Positions 5,696 through 12,058 of a stretch of DNA of 12,683 bases are shown here, piece by piece (position 1 is the first letter of the stretch; each line of letters opens with the position of its first letter). The translations under genes and the position numbers were made by a program. The notes under the pieces were generated by a model that saw nothing but the letters and a program-made list of their open reading frames with translations, ran no database searches and had not been told where the DNA came from. The stretch covers positions 1 through 12,683 of the forward strand of contig CAJTWA010000072.1 in the NCBI GenBank assembly GCA_910580195.1, in the 5' to 3' direction. This DNA comes from an uncultured Lachnospiraceae bacterium (GTDB lineage Bacteria > Bacillota > Clostridia > Lachnospirales > Lachnospiraceae).

Positions 5696-6949
5696 CTACT
5701 CCCAATTCAGCATGGAAACCTCCACTTGGAACACCCACTGCACCTTGCTGTTATATACATCCGGCCGCCCCCGGTAAATCCCATACAGCTCCCGCTCCTG
5801 CCCGCCGACGGAAATAAAGCTGTTAGTAATATCAATCCCCAGCTCCTCCTGCAGCCGCTTTGCAGTTTCCGCCAAATCTGCGGCAAGCTGCTCCCCTAGC
5901 TTTTTCTCCAGGCGCCGCTGCTCGGAAAATGAATTTATCTGACCTGTTTTTAGTTTCCCTTTCCCGGAAATTTTAAGCTCCGCCACCGGAAGTTCCCCTT
6001 CCCTGCGGATGGACAAATCCGCTTGGATGCCAGAAACTTCCACTACGTTCCCAGAAATTTCGCAAGTGAATTTTTCCAAAAGGTTCTGGCTGAAATAGGC
6101 CAGCATAGCATCTTCCACAGACAAGGTTCCACGGTAAGTGAAATTCGAAACTGCCGCATAACCGCCAATTACCGGCCGGTTCCCTTTTTCCTCCAGCACC
6201 GGGATCAGCAGAAGCTCATCCTGATTGTGCCACTGGTTCATCAGGTTCCCCACAGTAGCAATTTTATTTTGCTTAAAATCCTTCTGGCTCTCCAGCATTT
6301 CCTCCAGATATTTTCCCATGGAACCCTCTGTTTCTTCCGTCAGCCCCAAAATCTCTGCTGCAGAATTTTTCCCAACCAAAAGGCTCGTGTTCCTCGCCGA
6401 AGCCTCCCGCTGCTCCCAAGCAGACAGCACTGCCCGGAGCCGCTCCTTATCGGAAAGGACAGGCTCCCCCAGCACAACGGCCTTCATATGGTTGTAATCC
6501 AAAATGCGGTTCGTATTATTCTCATAAGATTTTTCCACATGGTACATGTCCGCGCCTTCCAGCGACAGGCCCATGGCCGTATCTACCGTATTTCCCTTTT
6601 CTGAAACCTGCGCCAGATCCGGGAAATCAAAGCTCACCACCAGCCCCGGCTTCTGCCCGTCCTTTCCTTGGGCTGCACCATCCCTTTGCCCCGGTTCCCC
6701 ATCCATGGAAGACGCCTCTTGCAGGCCTTGTCCTTGGGGCAAATCTCTTTCCAAAGCAGTTTCCTCTGATACTTCCTGCAAATCAATCCCTACCGCCAGC
6801 GGGAAACTGCGGTGCTCCAATTCTGTGGACGCACAGCCAGCCATATTCCCCATGGCCCCAGCCGCAGCGAGCAGCGCCAGCACTTTCTTTTTCCATTGCC
6901 GCCTGCCCAACGCTGGATTAAGGTTTCCCTTATTCCTTTTCTGCCGCAT
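5696..6949 (-). CDS. gerC: Germinant receptor lipoprotein, Ger(x)C family
   Basis: A 417-residue lipoprotein, the C subunit of a spore germinant receptor. A basic start, a hydrophobic stretch (22-35) and the lipobox MAGC give lipidation at Cys39. SFPLAVGIDL (48-57) begins the family's N-terminal domain. Later family words include DMYHVEKS and LDYNHMKAVVLGE near the middle. The C-terminal domain ends with ELGIDITNSFI, YRGRPDVYNSKVQWVFQVEVSM. Residues about 58-104 are a Gln/Gly/Asp/Glu-rich stretch that looks like an insertion before the strand LVVSFDFP. The start is fixed by GGGAGG nine bases before the ATG at 6949, and it overlaps gerB by 20 bases. It is the last gene of the operon. In Bacillus these proteins act in the inner spore membrane with GerA and GerB. 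Confidence 0.92.
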   Translation of the reverse strand: MRQKRNKGNLNPALGRRQWKKKVLALLAAAGAMGNMAGCASTELEHRSFPLAVGIDLQEVSEETALERDLPQGQGLQEASSMDGEPGQRDGAAQGKDGQKPGLVVSFDFPDLAQVSEKGNTVDTAMGLSLEGADMYHVEKSYENNTNRILDYNHMKAVVLGEPVLSDKERLRAVLSAWEQREASARNTSLLVGKNSAAEILGLTEETEGSMGKYLEEMLESQKDFKQNKIATVGNLMNQWHNQDELLLIPVLEEKGNRPVIGGYAAVSNFTYRGTLSVEDAMLAYFSQNLLEKFTCEISGNVVEVSGIQADLSIRREGELPVAELKISGKGKLKTGQINSFSEQRRLEKKLGEQLAADLAETAKRLQEELGIDITNSFISVGGQERELYGIYRGRPDVYNSKVQWVFQVEVSMLNWE

Positions 6950-8240
6950 CGCTATGAACCTCCCTTTCCTGCTGCCTTTTCATGCGGTGGGCCAAAAGAA
7001 GCGCCAGCAACATTACCGCCATCCCCGGCAGTGCAATCCATTTCTGGTAAATCCCATACATTTCCGCCAAAAATGCATTTCCAAAAAATCCAATTCCTGC
7101 CGCAAAGGCCAGGACCAGCGAAATGCCCATGCTGATACGGTTCCCGGGCTCTTGGAACAGCTCCTTTAAGATCAGGGTGCTCTGGAACACCCCAGTATGC
7201 ATCAGGGCAAACAGTGCAAAAAACCACACGGAAACCATAATCACGTCCTGCCGCGTGAAAAATCCCCCCGGAATGTTTATCATGCTCATCAGCGTAATCA
7301 CCGGCCGTTTCAGGACTCCCATGGTATTTTGCCCGAATACCCCAAGGAGGATTAGGTAAATCAGAAGGTTTAGGGCAGTGACGCCCACCAGCACACGCCC
7401 CGTGCAGGATGCCAGCTTCCCGGGGTGCTGGCAGAAAGGCTTTAGGAACAGGACGGCCGTAAGGGGCAGAAGGAACACCAGATACCCTATGCTCCCGTTG
7501 AAAAATTCCCATCCCCCGGAATACATGACAGGGGTCCAATAGTCCGGCCGGACTTCCCGCAAGGCCAGAACCAACATCAAAAGCAGCGGGACGCCAAGAA
7601 ACCAAAAAATAATTTCATAAACCCGCGCCCTTCCTTCAATCCCGCGCATTGTCCCATAAGCCGCCAGCAAAAGCAGCAAAATGCTGACCCAGAAATAAGA
7701 GCCTTCCGGCAGCAGCCATGTAAGCACTAGTGCTGTGGCCTGATACAGCACAAACCCGCAGAGGCTTACAAAATACAGGTAATAAAACACCATAAAAATA
7801 TCCGCCAAAAGCTGCCCAACCGTGTCCGTCATGTACTGGTAATAATTTTTCCCCATACTCTTAGGCTCTTCTATCCCAGTCGGCTCGTTCGCCTTTTCCA
7901 TAGTTCTCTTAGGCTCTTCCATCCCAGTCAGCCCATGAGCCTCTTCCATAGTTCTCTTCGCCCCTTCTATCCCAATCGATCCATGCGCCCCTTCCATAAT
8001 TCTCTTAGGCTCTTCCATCCCAGTCAGCCCGTGAGCCTCTTCCATATTCTGCAAATTTTTCCCCATCAGCCATACCAAAAGCAGCCCCCCTGCCATCCCA
8101 AGCAGAAGGCAGAACACCCCGTCCGCCCCCGTCAGGGAAGAAAGGATGCCCGGGAGCATCAGGCTGCTCATACCAAAAATGTCAAGGATAAGCAGCCTGC
8201 GCACCTGCCGCACCGATATTTTCCAATTATCTGCAAACAT
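6930..8240 (-). CDS. gerB: Germinant receptor permease subunit GerB, with a tandem-repeat insertion
   Basis: A 436-residue membrane protein of the spore germination GerAB/APC-superfamily transporters, which bind nutrient germinants within a ten-helix bundle. It begins MFADNWKISVRQVRRLLILDIFG with helices near 15-35 and 41-59. Further helices lie around 140-173, 184-197, 209-227, 251-267, 283-303, 334-350, 371-390 and 403-418. Residues 66-128 are four copies of a 16-residue unit (MEEAHGLTGMEEPKRT type) in the loop after helix 2, which makes it longer than the usual 360-370 residues. The start at 8240 is set by AAGGAGG nine bases before. The longer frame to 8309 starts inside a duplicated intergenic block. 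It lies 125 bases after gerA and overlaps gerC. Confidence 0.92.
   Translation of the reverse strand: MFADNWKISVRQVRRLLILDIFGMSSLMLPGILSSLTGADGVFCLLLGMAGGLLLVWLMGKNLQNMEEAHGLTGMEEPKRIMEGAHGSIGIEGAKRTMEEAHGLTGMEEPKRTMEKANEPTGIEEPKSMGKNYYQYMTDTVGQLLADIFMVFYYLYFVSLCGFVLYQATALVLTWLLPEGSYFWVSILLLLLAAYGTMRGIEGRARVYEIIFWFLGVPLLLMLVLALREVRPDYWTPVMYSGGWEFFNGSIGYLVFLLPLTAVLFLKPFCQHPGKLASCTGRVLVGVTALNLLIYLILLGVFGQNTMGVLKRPVITLMSMINIPGGFFTRQDVIMVSVWFFALFALMHTGVFQSTLILKELFQEPGNRISMGISLVLAFAAGIGFFGNAFLAEMYGIYQKWIALPGMAVMLLALLLAHRMKRQQEREVHSDAAEKE
7857..8045 (-). repeat. 48-base tandem repeat inside gerB (four units)
   Basis: Units at 7998-8045, 7950-7997, 7902-7949 and 7857-7901 (last one 45 bases). Units 1 and 3 differ at only two of 48 positions; units 2 and 4 are more diverged. 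Because the unit is a multiple of three, gain or loss keeps the reading frame. The flanking protein has MGKN on both sides of the array. Confidence 0.9.
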
Positions 8241-8289
8241 ACATTCGAACCTCCTTATAAATTTCTTTTCCTCTCCCTTTGCTCTCTGC

Positions 8290-8377
8290 GAAATGCAAAA
8301 CCCTGCCATTCCCCACTGCTTTTATTTCTCTTTGAAATGCAAAACCCTGCCATTCCCCACTGCTTTTATTTCTCTTT
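8290..8377. repeat. Perfect 44-base tandem duplication across the end of gerA
   Basis: 8290-8333 and 8334-8377 are identical. The upstream copy (on the minus strand) holds the last four codons and the stop of gerA; the second copy is now intergenic and moves gerB 44 bases away. It carries an AT-rich stretch and a GGGGAATGG that creates an upstream, unlikely, in-frame ATG for gerB at 8309. Confidence 0.93.
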
Positions 8378-9859
8378 CTTTTTCAGCTTCAGCCGGGTGC
8401 GCGCACCATCCCTTGTGTAAATGGGCCGTTTTTTCAGGAAATCCAAGGGGAGCCTAAGGAAGGTGTCCCGCTCATCCCGGTATCCGTTTAAATCCGCCCC
8501 CACAAAGGGCGCAAGGTAAGGGATCCCAAAACTTTCCATATGGGACAGGTGGATGAGGATTCCCAGCATCCCTACCAGAAAACCAAAAAACCCAAGGGTA
8601 CTGCATAAGAAAATAAACAAAAATTTCAGGATGCGGAACGCCGTGGCAAATTCCTCATTGGGCACGGCAAACGAGCACAAAGCCGTCAACGCTACCACAA
8701 TGACTACAATTGGGCTTACAATATTGGCGTCCACCGCCGCCTGCCCGATAATCAGGCCGCCCACAATCCCAATGGTATTCCCGTTTGCCCCCGGCAGCCG
8801 GACGCCGGCCTCCCGCAGCAGCTCAAAAGCCACTTCCATCAGGACGATTTCCACTGCCGCCGGGAAGGGCACCCCCTGCCTTGCCGCCGCTAGGGACAGC
8901 AGCAAATCCGTAGGCACAATCTGGGTGTGGAAATTCGTCATGGCAAGGTACAGCCCGGGAAATGCCATTGCCAAGAACGAGGCCAAATACCGGAGCATCC
9001 TTGTAAAAGAAGCAATTTCCCAACGGCTGTAATAGTCGTCGCTGGTCTGGATAAAGGTATTGTAAGTAGCCGGAAGGATTAAGGCTACCGGGGAATTGTC
9101 CGATAACAGCACAATCCGCCCTTCCAAAATAGCCATGGCCGCCCGGTCCGGCCGCTGGGTGGTCTGGAATTGTGGAAATGGGGAATACTTCCGCTTTTCC
9201 GTAAGCTGCTCAATAATCCCGCTATCCAATGCCCCGTCAATCTCAAATTCCCCAAGGCGTTTTTCAATTTCCTCCAGCATCCCCGGATGGATTAAATCCT
9301 TGAGGTACACCAAATCCACGTTTGTCTGGGTCCGTTTCCCCACAAAGGTTTCTTTTACCTTTACATGGGGGCTGCGGAGCCGTTTCCGGATCAAAGCGGT
9401 ATTCAGCTTGATGGATTCTGAAAAACCTTCGTTGGAGCCCCGGATGACTTTTTCTGATTCCGTTTCGTAGACGCCCCGCCCGGGATACCCTTTATCCGGG
9501 ATTTTCAGCGCTTTTGCATAGCCGTCCAAGAAAAACAGCGCATCCCCTGTCAGCATCCCTTGGGCTGCATCCTCAATTGTGCCAAAAGGCTGGGAATCCG
9601 AAATGTCCTCCACATTCTGCTCCACATATGGGACAAGTTCCTCCTCCGGGAGCCCCCGCAAAGTCTGCAGCAATTTCCCTACCGCAGAATCCTTCCAGTC
9701 CACGTTGCTGATGGCTACCTCAATGTAGGCAATGTAGCACTCCCGCCCCAGCTCTTTCCCTACCTTTATTTTTCTTTTTTTTATGTCTGCGCAGTCGGAA
9801 AAAAGCTCCTCAAACTGCCTGATATTTTCCTGCAAATCCGAAGTCACCTGAACCGCCAT
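8366..9859 (-). CDS. gerA: Germinant receptor subunit GerA
   Basis: A 497-residue protein of the GerA/SpoVAF family. The soluble N-terminal region (about 1-285) includes RGSNEGFSESIKLNTALIRKRL (140-161) and DLVYLKDL (182-189), and is thought to contribute to germinant response. The C-terminal membrane part has helices near 289-308, 331-350, 362-398 and 408-438. LPGANGNTIGIVGGLIIGQAAVDANIVSP (355-383) is the family's strongest motif. The tail is basic. Start at 9859 because AAAGGAGG lies five bases before it; the frame is open to 9982 but those starts lack ribosome binding sites and run into the gntR terminator. It is the first gene of the operon. A sporulation promoter (SigG type) is expected in 9860-9965, but I could not find a convincing one. 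Confidence 0.95.
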   Translation of the reverse strand: MAVQVTSDLQENIRQFEELFSDCADIKKRKIKVGKELGRECYIAYIEVAISNVDWKDSAVGKLLQTLRGLPEEELVPYVEQNVEDISDSQPFGTIEDAAQGMLTGDALFFLDGYAKALKIPDKGYPGRGVYETESEKVIRGSNEGFSESIKLNTALIRKRLRSPHVKVKETFVGKRTQTNVDLVYLKDLIHPGMLEEIEKRLGEFEIDGALDSGIIEQLTEKRKYSPFPQFQTTQRPDRAAMAILEGRIVLLSDNSPVALILPATYNTFIQTSDDYYSRWEIASFTRMLRYLASFLAMAFPGLYLAMTNFHTQIVPTDLLLSLAAARQGVPFPAAVEIVLMEVAFELLREAGVRLPGANGNTIGIVGGLIIGQAAVDANIVSPIVVIVVALTALCSFAVPNEEFATAFRILKFLFIFLCSTLGFFGFLVGMLGILIHLSHMESFGIPYLAPFVGADLNGYRDERDTFLRLPLDFLKKRPIYTRDGARTRLKLKKKEK

Positions 9860-9967
9860 GTTATCCTCCTTTTTCTGCGAAACGCCCATGTTCCGTTTTC
9901 CAGCCAAGAACGCCCTGTTTCCATCATCCAATTTTTGCTTTCCACGTAGTTCCTCCATATGGAAATA

Positions 9968-9997
9968 AAAAAGGATAAGCATTTGCCTATCCTTTTT
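9968..9997 (-). terminator. Rho-independent terminator after gntR
   Basis: On the minus strand AAAAAGGATA pairs with TATCCTTTTT (plus-strand arms 9968-9977 and 9988-9997), with extra GCA/TGC pairing towards the loop, followed by TTTTTTATTT. It starts about 37 bases after the gntR stop and separates that gene from gerA. The flanking A-run could also let it work for plus-strand transcripts. Confidence 0.85.
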
Positions 9998-10033
9998 CTC
10001 ATTTATTTATTATGTTTTCCCAGATTTTCCTTT

Positions 10034-10708
10034 TTATTCCTGTTCTTGGATAATATTTTTCACCATTAGCTCCTGATTTTCCACATGGTGGCTGACGATT
10101 TCCACCACCGTCTGCTTGTCCCCGCGTTTCAGCCCTTCGTAAATCTGCTTGTGTTCCTCAATGAGCCTCGGGTAAACGCTGTCATTTTTCAGGTATTCCA
10201 CCCGGTAGCGGTACATCTGCTCCCTAAGGTTATTGAGCATGTTCACAAGTTTTGGGTTGTCCGCCGCCTGATAGATGGCGTCATGGAATTCCACGTCTGC
10301 TTGGGCAATCCGCTTCACGTCGCCGCTTCTGGTGCTTTCTTCAAAATTTTCCAATGCTACCAATAATTTAGCAAGCTCTTCCTCCTGCATATTTTCACAG
10401 GCCAGCCCTACCGCCAGTTCGTCCAGCGCTTTGCGGATTTGGAGCACGTCCTCCATGTCCTTTTCCGTCATTTTGGCTACTTCTGCCCCTTTCCTTGGCA
10501 TTGTCACTGCCAGCCCTTCCAGTTCCAGCATACGGATGGCCTCCCGGATTGGGGTGCGGCTCACCCCCAGCTTCGATGCAAGCTGCAGTTCCATCAGGCG
10601 TTCCCCCGGTTTCAATTCCCCTTTCAGGATTGCCTCCCGGAGGGTGTGGAATACCACGTCCCGCAGCGGAAGGTATGCATTGGTATTCAGTTCCAGCTTA
10701 TCTGTCAT
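10034..10708 (-). CDS. GntR-family regulator, FadR subfamily (FCD domain)
   Basis: A 224-residue repressor. The winged helix-turn-helix spans about 13-78, with LREAILKGELKPGERLME, ASKLGVSRTPIREAIRMLELEGL and PRKGAEV. The ligand-binding FCD domain spans about 84-215. Its metal-binding set is visible as D138, H142, H186 and H208 (ADVEFHDAIYQ, EEHKQIYEGL, SHHVENQ), so it probably binds a divalent ion together with a small acidic metabolite. The effector cannot be told from sequence. Start at 10708 with AAGGAGG six bases before. It follows ispE by 103 bases with no terminator between, and the TGTATACA palindrome before ispE is a plausible self-regulatory site. Confidence 0.93.
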   Translation of the reverse strand: MTDKLELNTNAYLPLRDVVFHTLREAILKGELKPGERLMELQLASKLGVSRTPIREAIRMLELEGLAVTMPRKGAEVAKMTEKDMEDVLQIRKALDELAVGLACENMQEEELAKLLVALENFEESTRSGDVKRIAQADVEFHDAIYQAADNPKLVNMLNNLREQMYRYRVEYLKNDSVYPRLIEEHKQIYEGLKRGDKQTVVEIVSHHVENQELMVKNIIQEQE

Positions 10709-10759
10709 TCTCCACCTCCTTCCCTCTGCCCTACCATTGCAGGCTTACCCAAAGGCTTG

Positions 10760-10830
10760 CCCGCTAAGCAGGAAATCATTGCAAATGCCCTGTCCCGCCT
10801 AATTTCCTGCCTCATGGCCTTCTTAGCGGG
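10760..10830. repeat. Large bipartite inverted repeat between ispE and gntR
   Basis: CCCGCTAAGCAGGAAAT (10760-10776) pairs with ATTTCCTGC (10802-10810) and CTTAGCGGG (10822-10830). One arm is interrupted by 11 bases that include the ispE stop codon. As RNA it would make a 17-pair stem with a bulge. There is no T-run, so a processing or stability element is more likely than a terminator. Confidence 0.65.
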
Positions 10831-11693
10831 ACATTGTAAATATCTGCCAAATACACCTGCCGTGCTAAATCTCCTTCCCGGAGCCTCCGGTAAGCCTGCT
10901 GAGCCAGCTTTTCGCTATCGAACAGCCCAAATACTGTAGGGCCGCTCCCGCTCATCATGGAATTCAATGCGCCGGCATGTACCATTTCTTCCTTTATCTT
11001 TGCAATCACCGGATAATTTGGGATGGTGACGCTCTCTAACAAATTTCCCATATGGGCTGCAATGCCCTGCAAATCCCCGTCTTTGATATGCCCCACTAAG
11101 GCGTCCATATCTGGGTGCAGGGTATCGCGGTTTAATTTCAGGTTTTCATATACAAATTTTGTGGATACGCTGATGGGGGGCTTTGCCACCAGCACCTTGC
11201 ATTTTGGCATGGGCGGCAGCACGGAAAGCTGTTCCCCAATCCCTTCTGCAAGGGCTGTCCCCCGCATCACGCAGTAAGGCACGTCCGCCCCGATTTTCAC
11301 GCCACGCTGCATCAGCCCTTCCTTGGAAAGCCTAAGCCCGAACATCCGGTTCATCCCGTAGAGCACCGCCGCAGCATCGGAGCTTCCCCCTGCCATGCCT
11401 GCGGCCACTGGGATAAATTTCTGCAAATCAATGGCTACGCCGCCCTCAATCCGGAATTCATCCATCAAGATTTTGGCCGCCTGATACACTAAGTTATTTT
11501 CATTTTCCGGAAGGTAAAAGAGGTTTGTCTTTACCCGGATTCCCGGTTTCTTTGTTTTTCGGATTGTAATTTTATCAAAAAGGCTGATGGTCTGCATAAC
11601 CATTTTCACTTCATGGTAGCCATCTTCCCTGCGCCTTAGGACATCTAAGCCTAGGTTTATCTTGGCAAGTGCTTTTAACCTCATCTCAAACAT
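10812..11693 (-). CDS. ispE: 4-diphosphocytidyl-2-C-methyl-D-erythritol kinase
   Basis: A 293-residue GHMP kinase that phosphorylates CDP-methylerythritol with ATP in the non-mevalonate isoprenoid pathway. Catalytic Lys11 lies in ALAKINLGLDV (8-18). The glycine-rich ATP loop is PVAAGMAGGSSDAAAV (95-110). Catalytic Asp137 is in IGADVPYCVMRG. SGSGPTVFGLFD (248-259) is motif 3. Length and motifs are complete, so it should be active. Start is the ATG at 11693, with CAGGAG seven bases before; the GTG at 11720 lacks a ribosome binding site and lies in the promoter leader. Cytoplasmic. It is followed by a GntR/FCD gene, probably in one transcript. Confidence 0.96.
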   Translation of the reverse strand: MFEMRLKALAKINLGLDVLRRREDGYHEVKMVMQTISLFDKITIRKTKKPGIRVKTNLFYLPENENNLVYQAAKILMDEFRIEGGVAIDLQKFIPVAAGMAGGSSDAAAVLYGMNRMFGLRLSKEGLMQRGVKIGADVPYCVMRGTALAEGIGEQLSVLPPMPKCKVLVAKPPISVSTKFVYENLKLNRDTLHPDMDALVGHIKDGDLQGIAAHMGNLLESVTIPNYPVIAKIKEEMVHAGALNSMMSGSGPTVFGLFDSEKLAQQAYRRLREGDLARQVYLADIYNVPLRRP

Positions 11694-11711
11694 GGTGATT
11701 CTCCTGTATTT

Positions 11712-11719
11712 TGTATACA
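11712..11719. promoter_or_regulatory. Putative GntR/FCD operator before ispE
   Basis: The perfect palindrome TGTATACA lies about 10-17 bases downstream of the predicted ispE transcript start. FCD-type GntR proteins commonly bind cores such as TTGTATACAA, and such a regulator is encoded in the same operon. Binding here would block the promoter. Inferred from motif and position. Confidence 0.45.
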
Positions 11720-11735
11720 CTTTTTTCTATCTAAT

Positions 11736-11764
11736 AGTTAAACATTTTTTGCGGAAAAAGTCAA
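11736..11764 (-). promoter_or_regulatory. Promoter of the ispE-gntR operon
   Basis: Minus strand TTGACT (11759-11764), 17-base spacer, TTAACT (11736-11741) with a TG one base upstream (extended -10). Predicted start near 11729 gives a 35-base leader. Confidence 0.6.
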
Positions 11765-11807
11765 TATTTTCCGAATTTTGGCAGAGGAAAATTGGATAGA
11801 TTTTTGA

Positions 11808-11836
11808 TTGTACTTTCCTAACTGGTATGCTATCAT
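11808..11836 (+). promoter_or_regulatory. Promoter of the Rpn-type gene
   Basis: TTGTAC (11808-11813), 17-base spacer, TATCAT (11831-11836) with TG at the extended -10 position. A start near 11843 gives a leader of about 215 bases to the ATG at 12059, or about 130 to the ATG at 11975. Confidence 0.6.
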
Positions 11837-11873
11837 AAAATTAATCCTTACGGTTCCTATCACATACCATAGC

Positions 11874-12011
11874 GGAACGAAAGGAATGGGTAATCAACAC
11901 GAAAAATATTTTACGTTGGTTTCTGTGAAGAATAAATTTTTCATTACTATTTGCGCCTAAATGGAACGAAAGGAATGGATTATCAACATAAAAAATATTT
12001 TATGCTGGTTT
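11874..12011 (+). repeat. Duplicated 49-base block in the 5' region of the Rpn-type gene
   Basis: Copies at 11874-11922 and 11963-12011 agree at 43 of 49 positions, offset by 89 bases. Each starts GGAACGAAAGGAATGG and encodes a related peptide start: MGNQHEKYFTLV in the first, MDYQHKKYFMLV in the second. The six differences fall mostly at codon positions 1 and 2. The copies are in different frames relative to each other. Confidence 0.85.
11886..11960 (+). CDS. Possible 24-codon leader ORF (or remnant start) before the Rpn-type gene
   Basis: ATG at 11886 inside the first repeat copy, 24 codons (MGNQHEKYFTLV, then VSVKNKFFITICA-type sequence), TAA at 11958-11960. It ends 14 bases before the matching ATG of the second copy. 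The AAAGGA before the ATG has no proper spacing, so translation is uncertain. It may be the stub of an older paralogous gene or a translated leader. Confidence 0.25.
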   Translation: MGNQHEKYFTLVSVKNKFFITICA

Positions 12012-12058
12012 ACGGAAAGCATCTCCCAAAACCCACCAGAAAGGAACTCCCCAAAATA

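Noticed and set aside
6023..7169. Several plus-strand ORFs over gerC and gerB
   Set aside because: Antisense to well-supported germinant receptor genes; composition reflects complementary codons.
8241..8309. Longer gerB start at 8309
   Set aside because: It begins inside the duplicated 44-base block and lacks proper ribosome binding spacing; the ATG at 8240 has AAGGAGG and the normal family start.
7952..8420. Plus-strand ORF over the gerB repeat array and the gerA end
   Set aside because: Its repeated text is just the complement of the gerB array; no start signal.
9998..10025. CATAATA-like -10 for a sporulation promoter of gerA
   Set aside because: The nearest -35-like word is about 20 bases away and the site lies upstream of the gntR terminator, so it would not serve gerA well.
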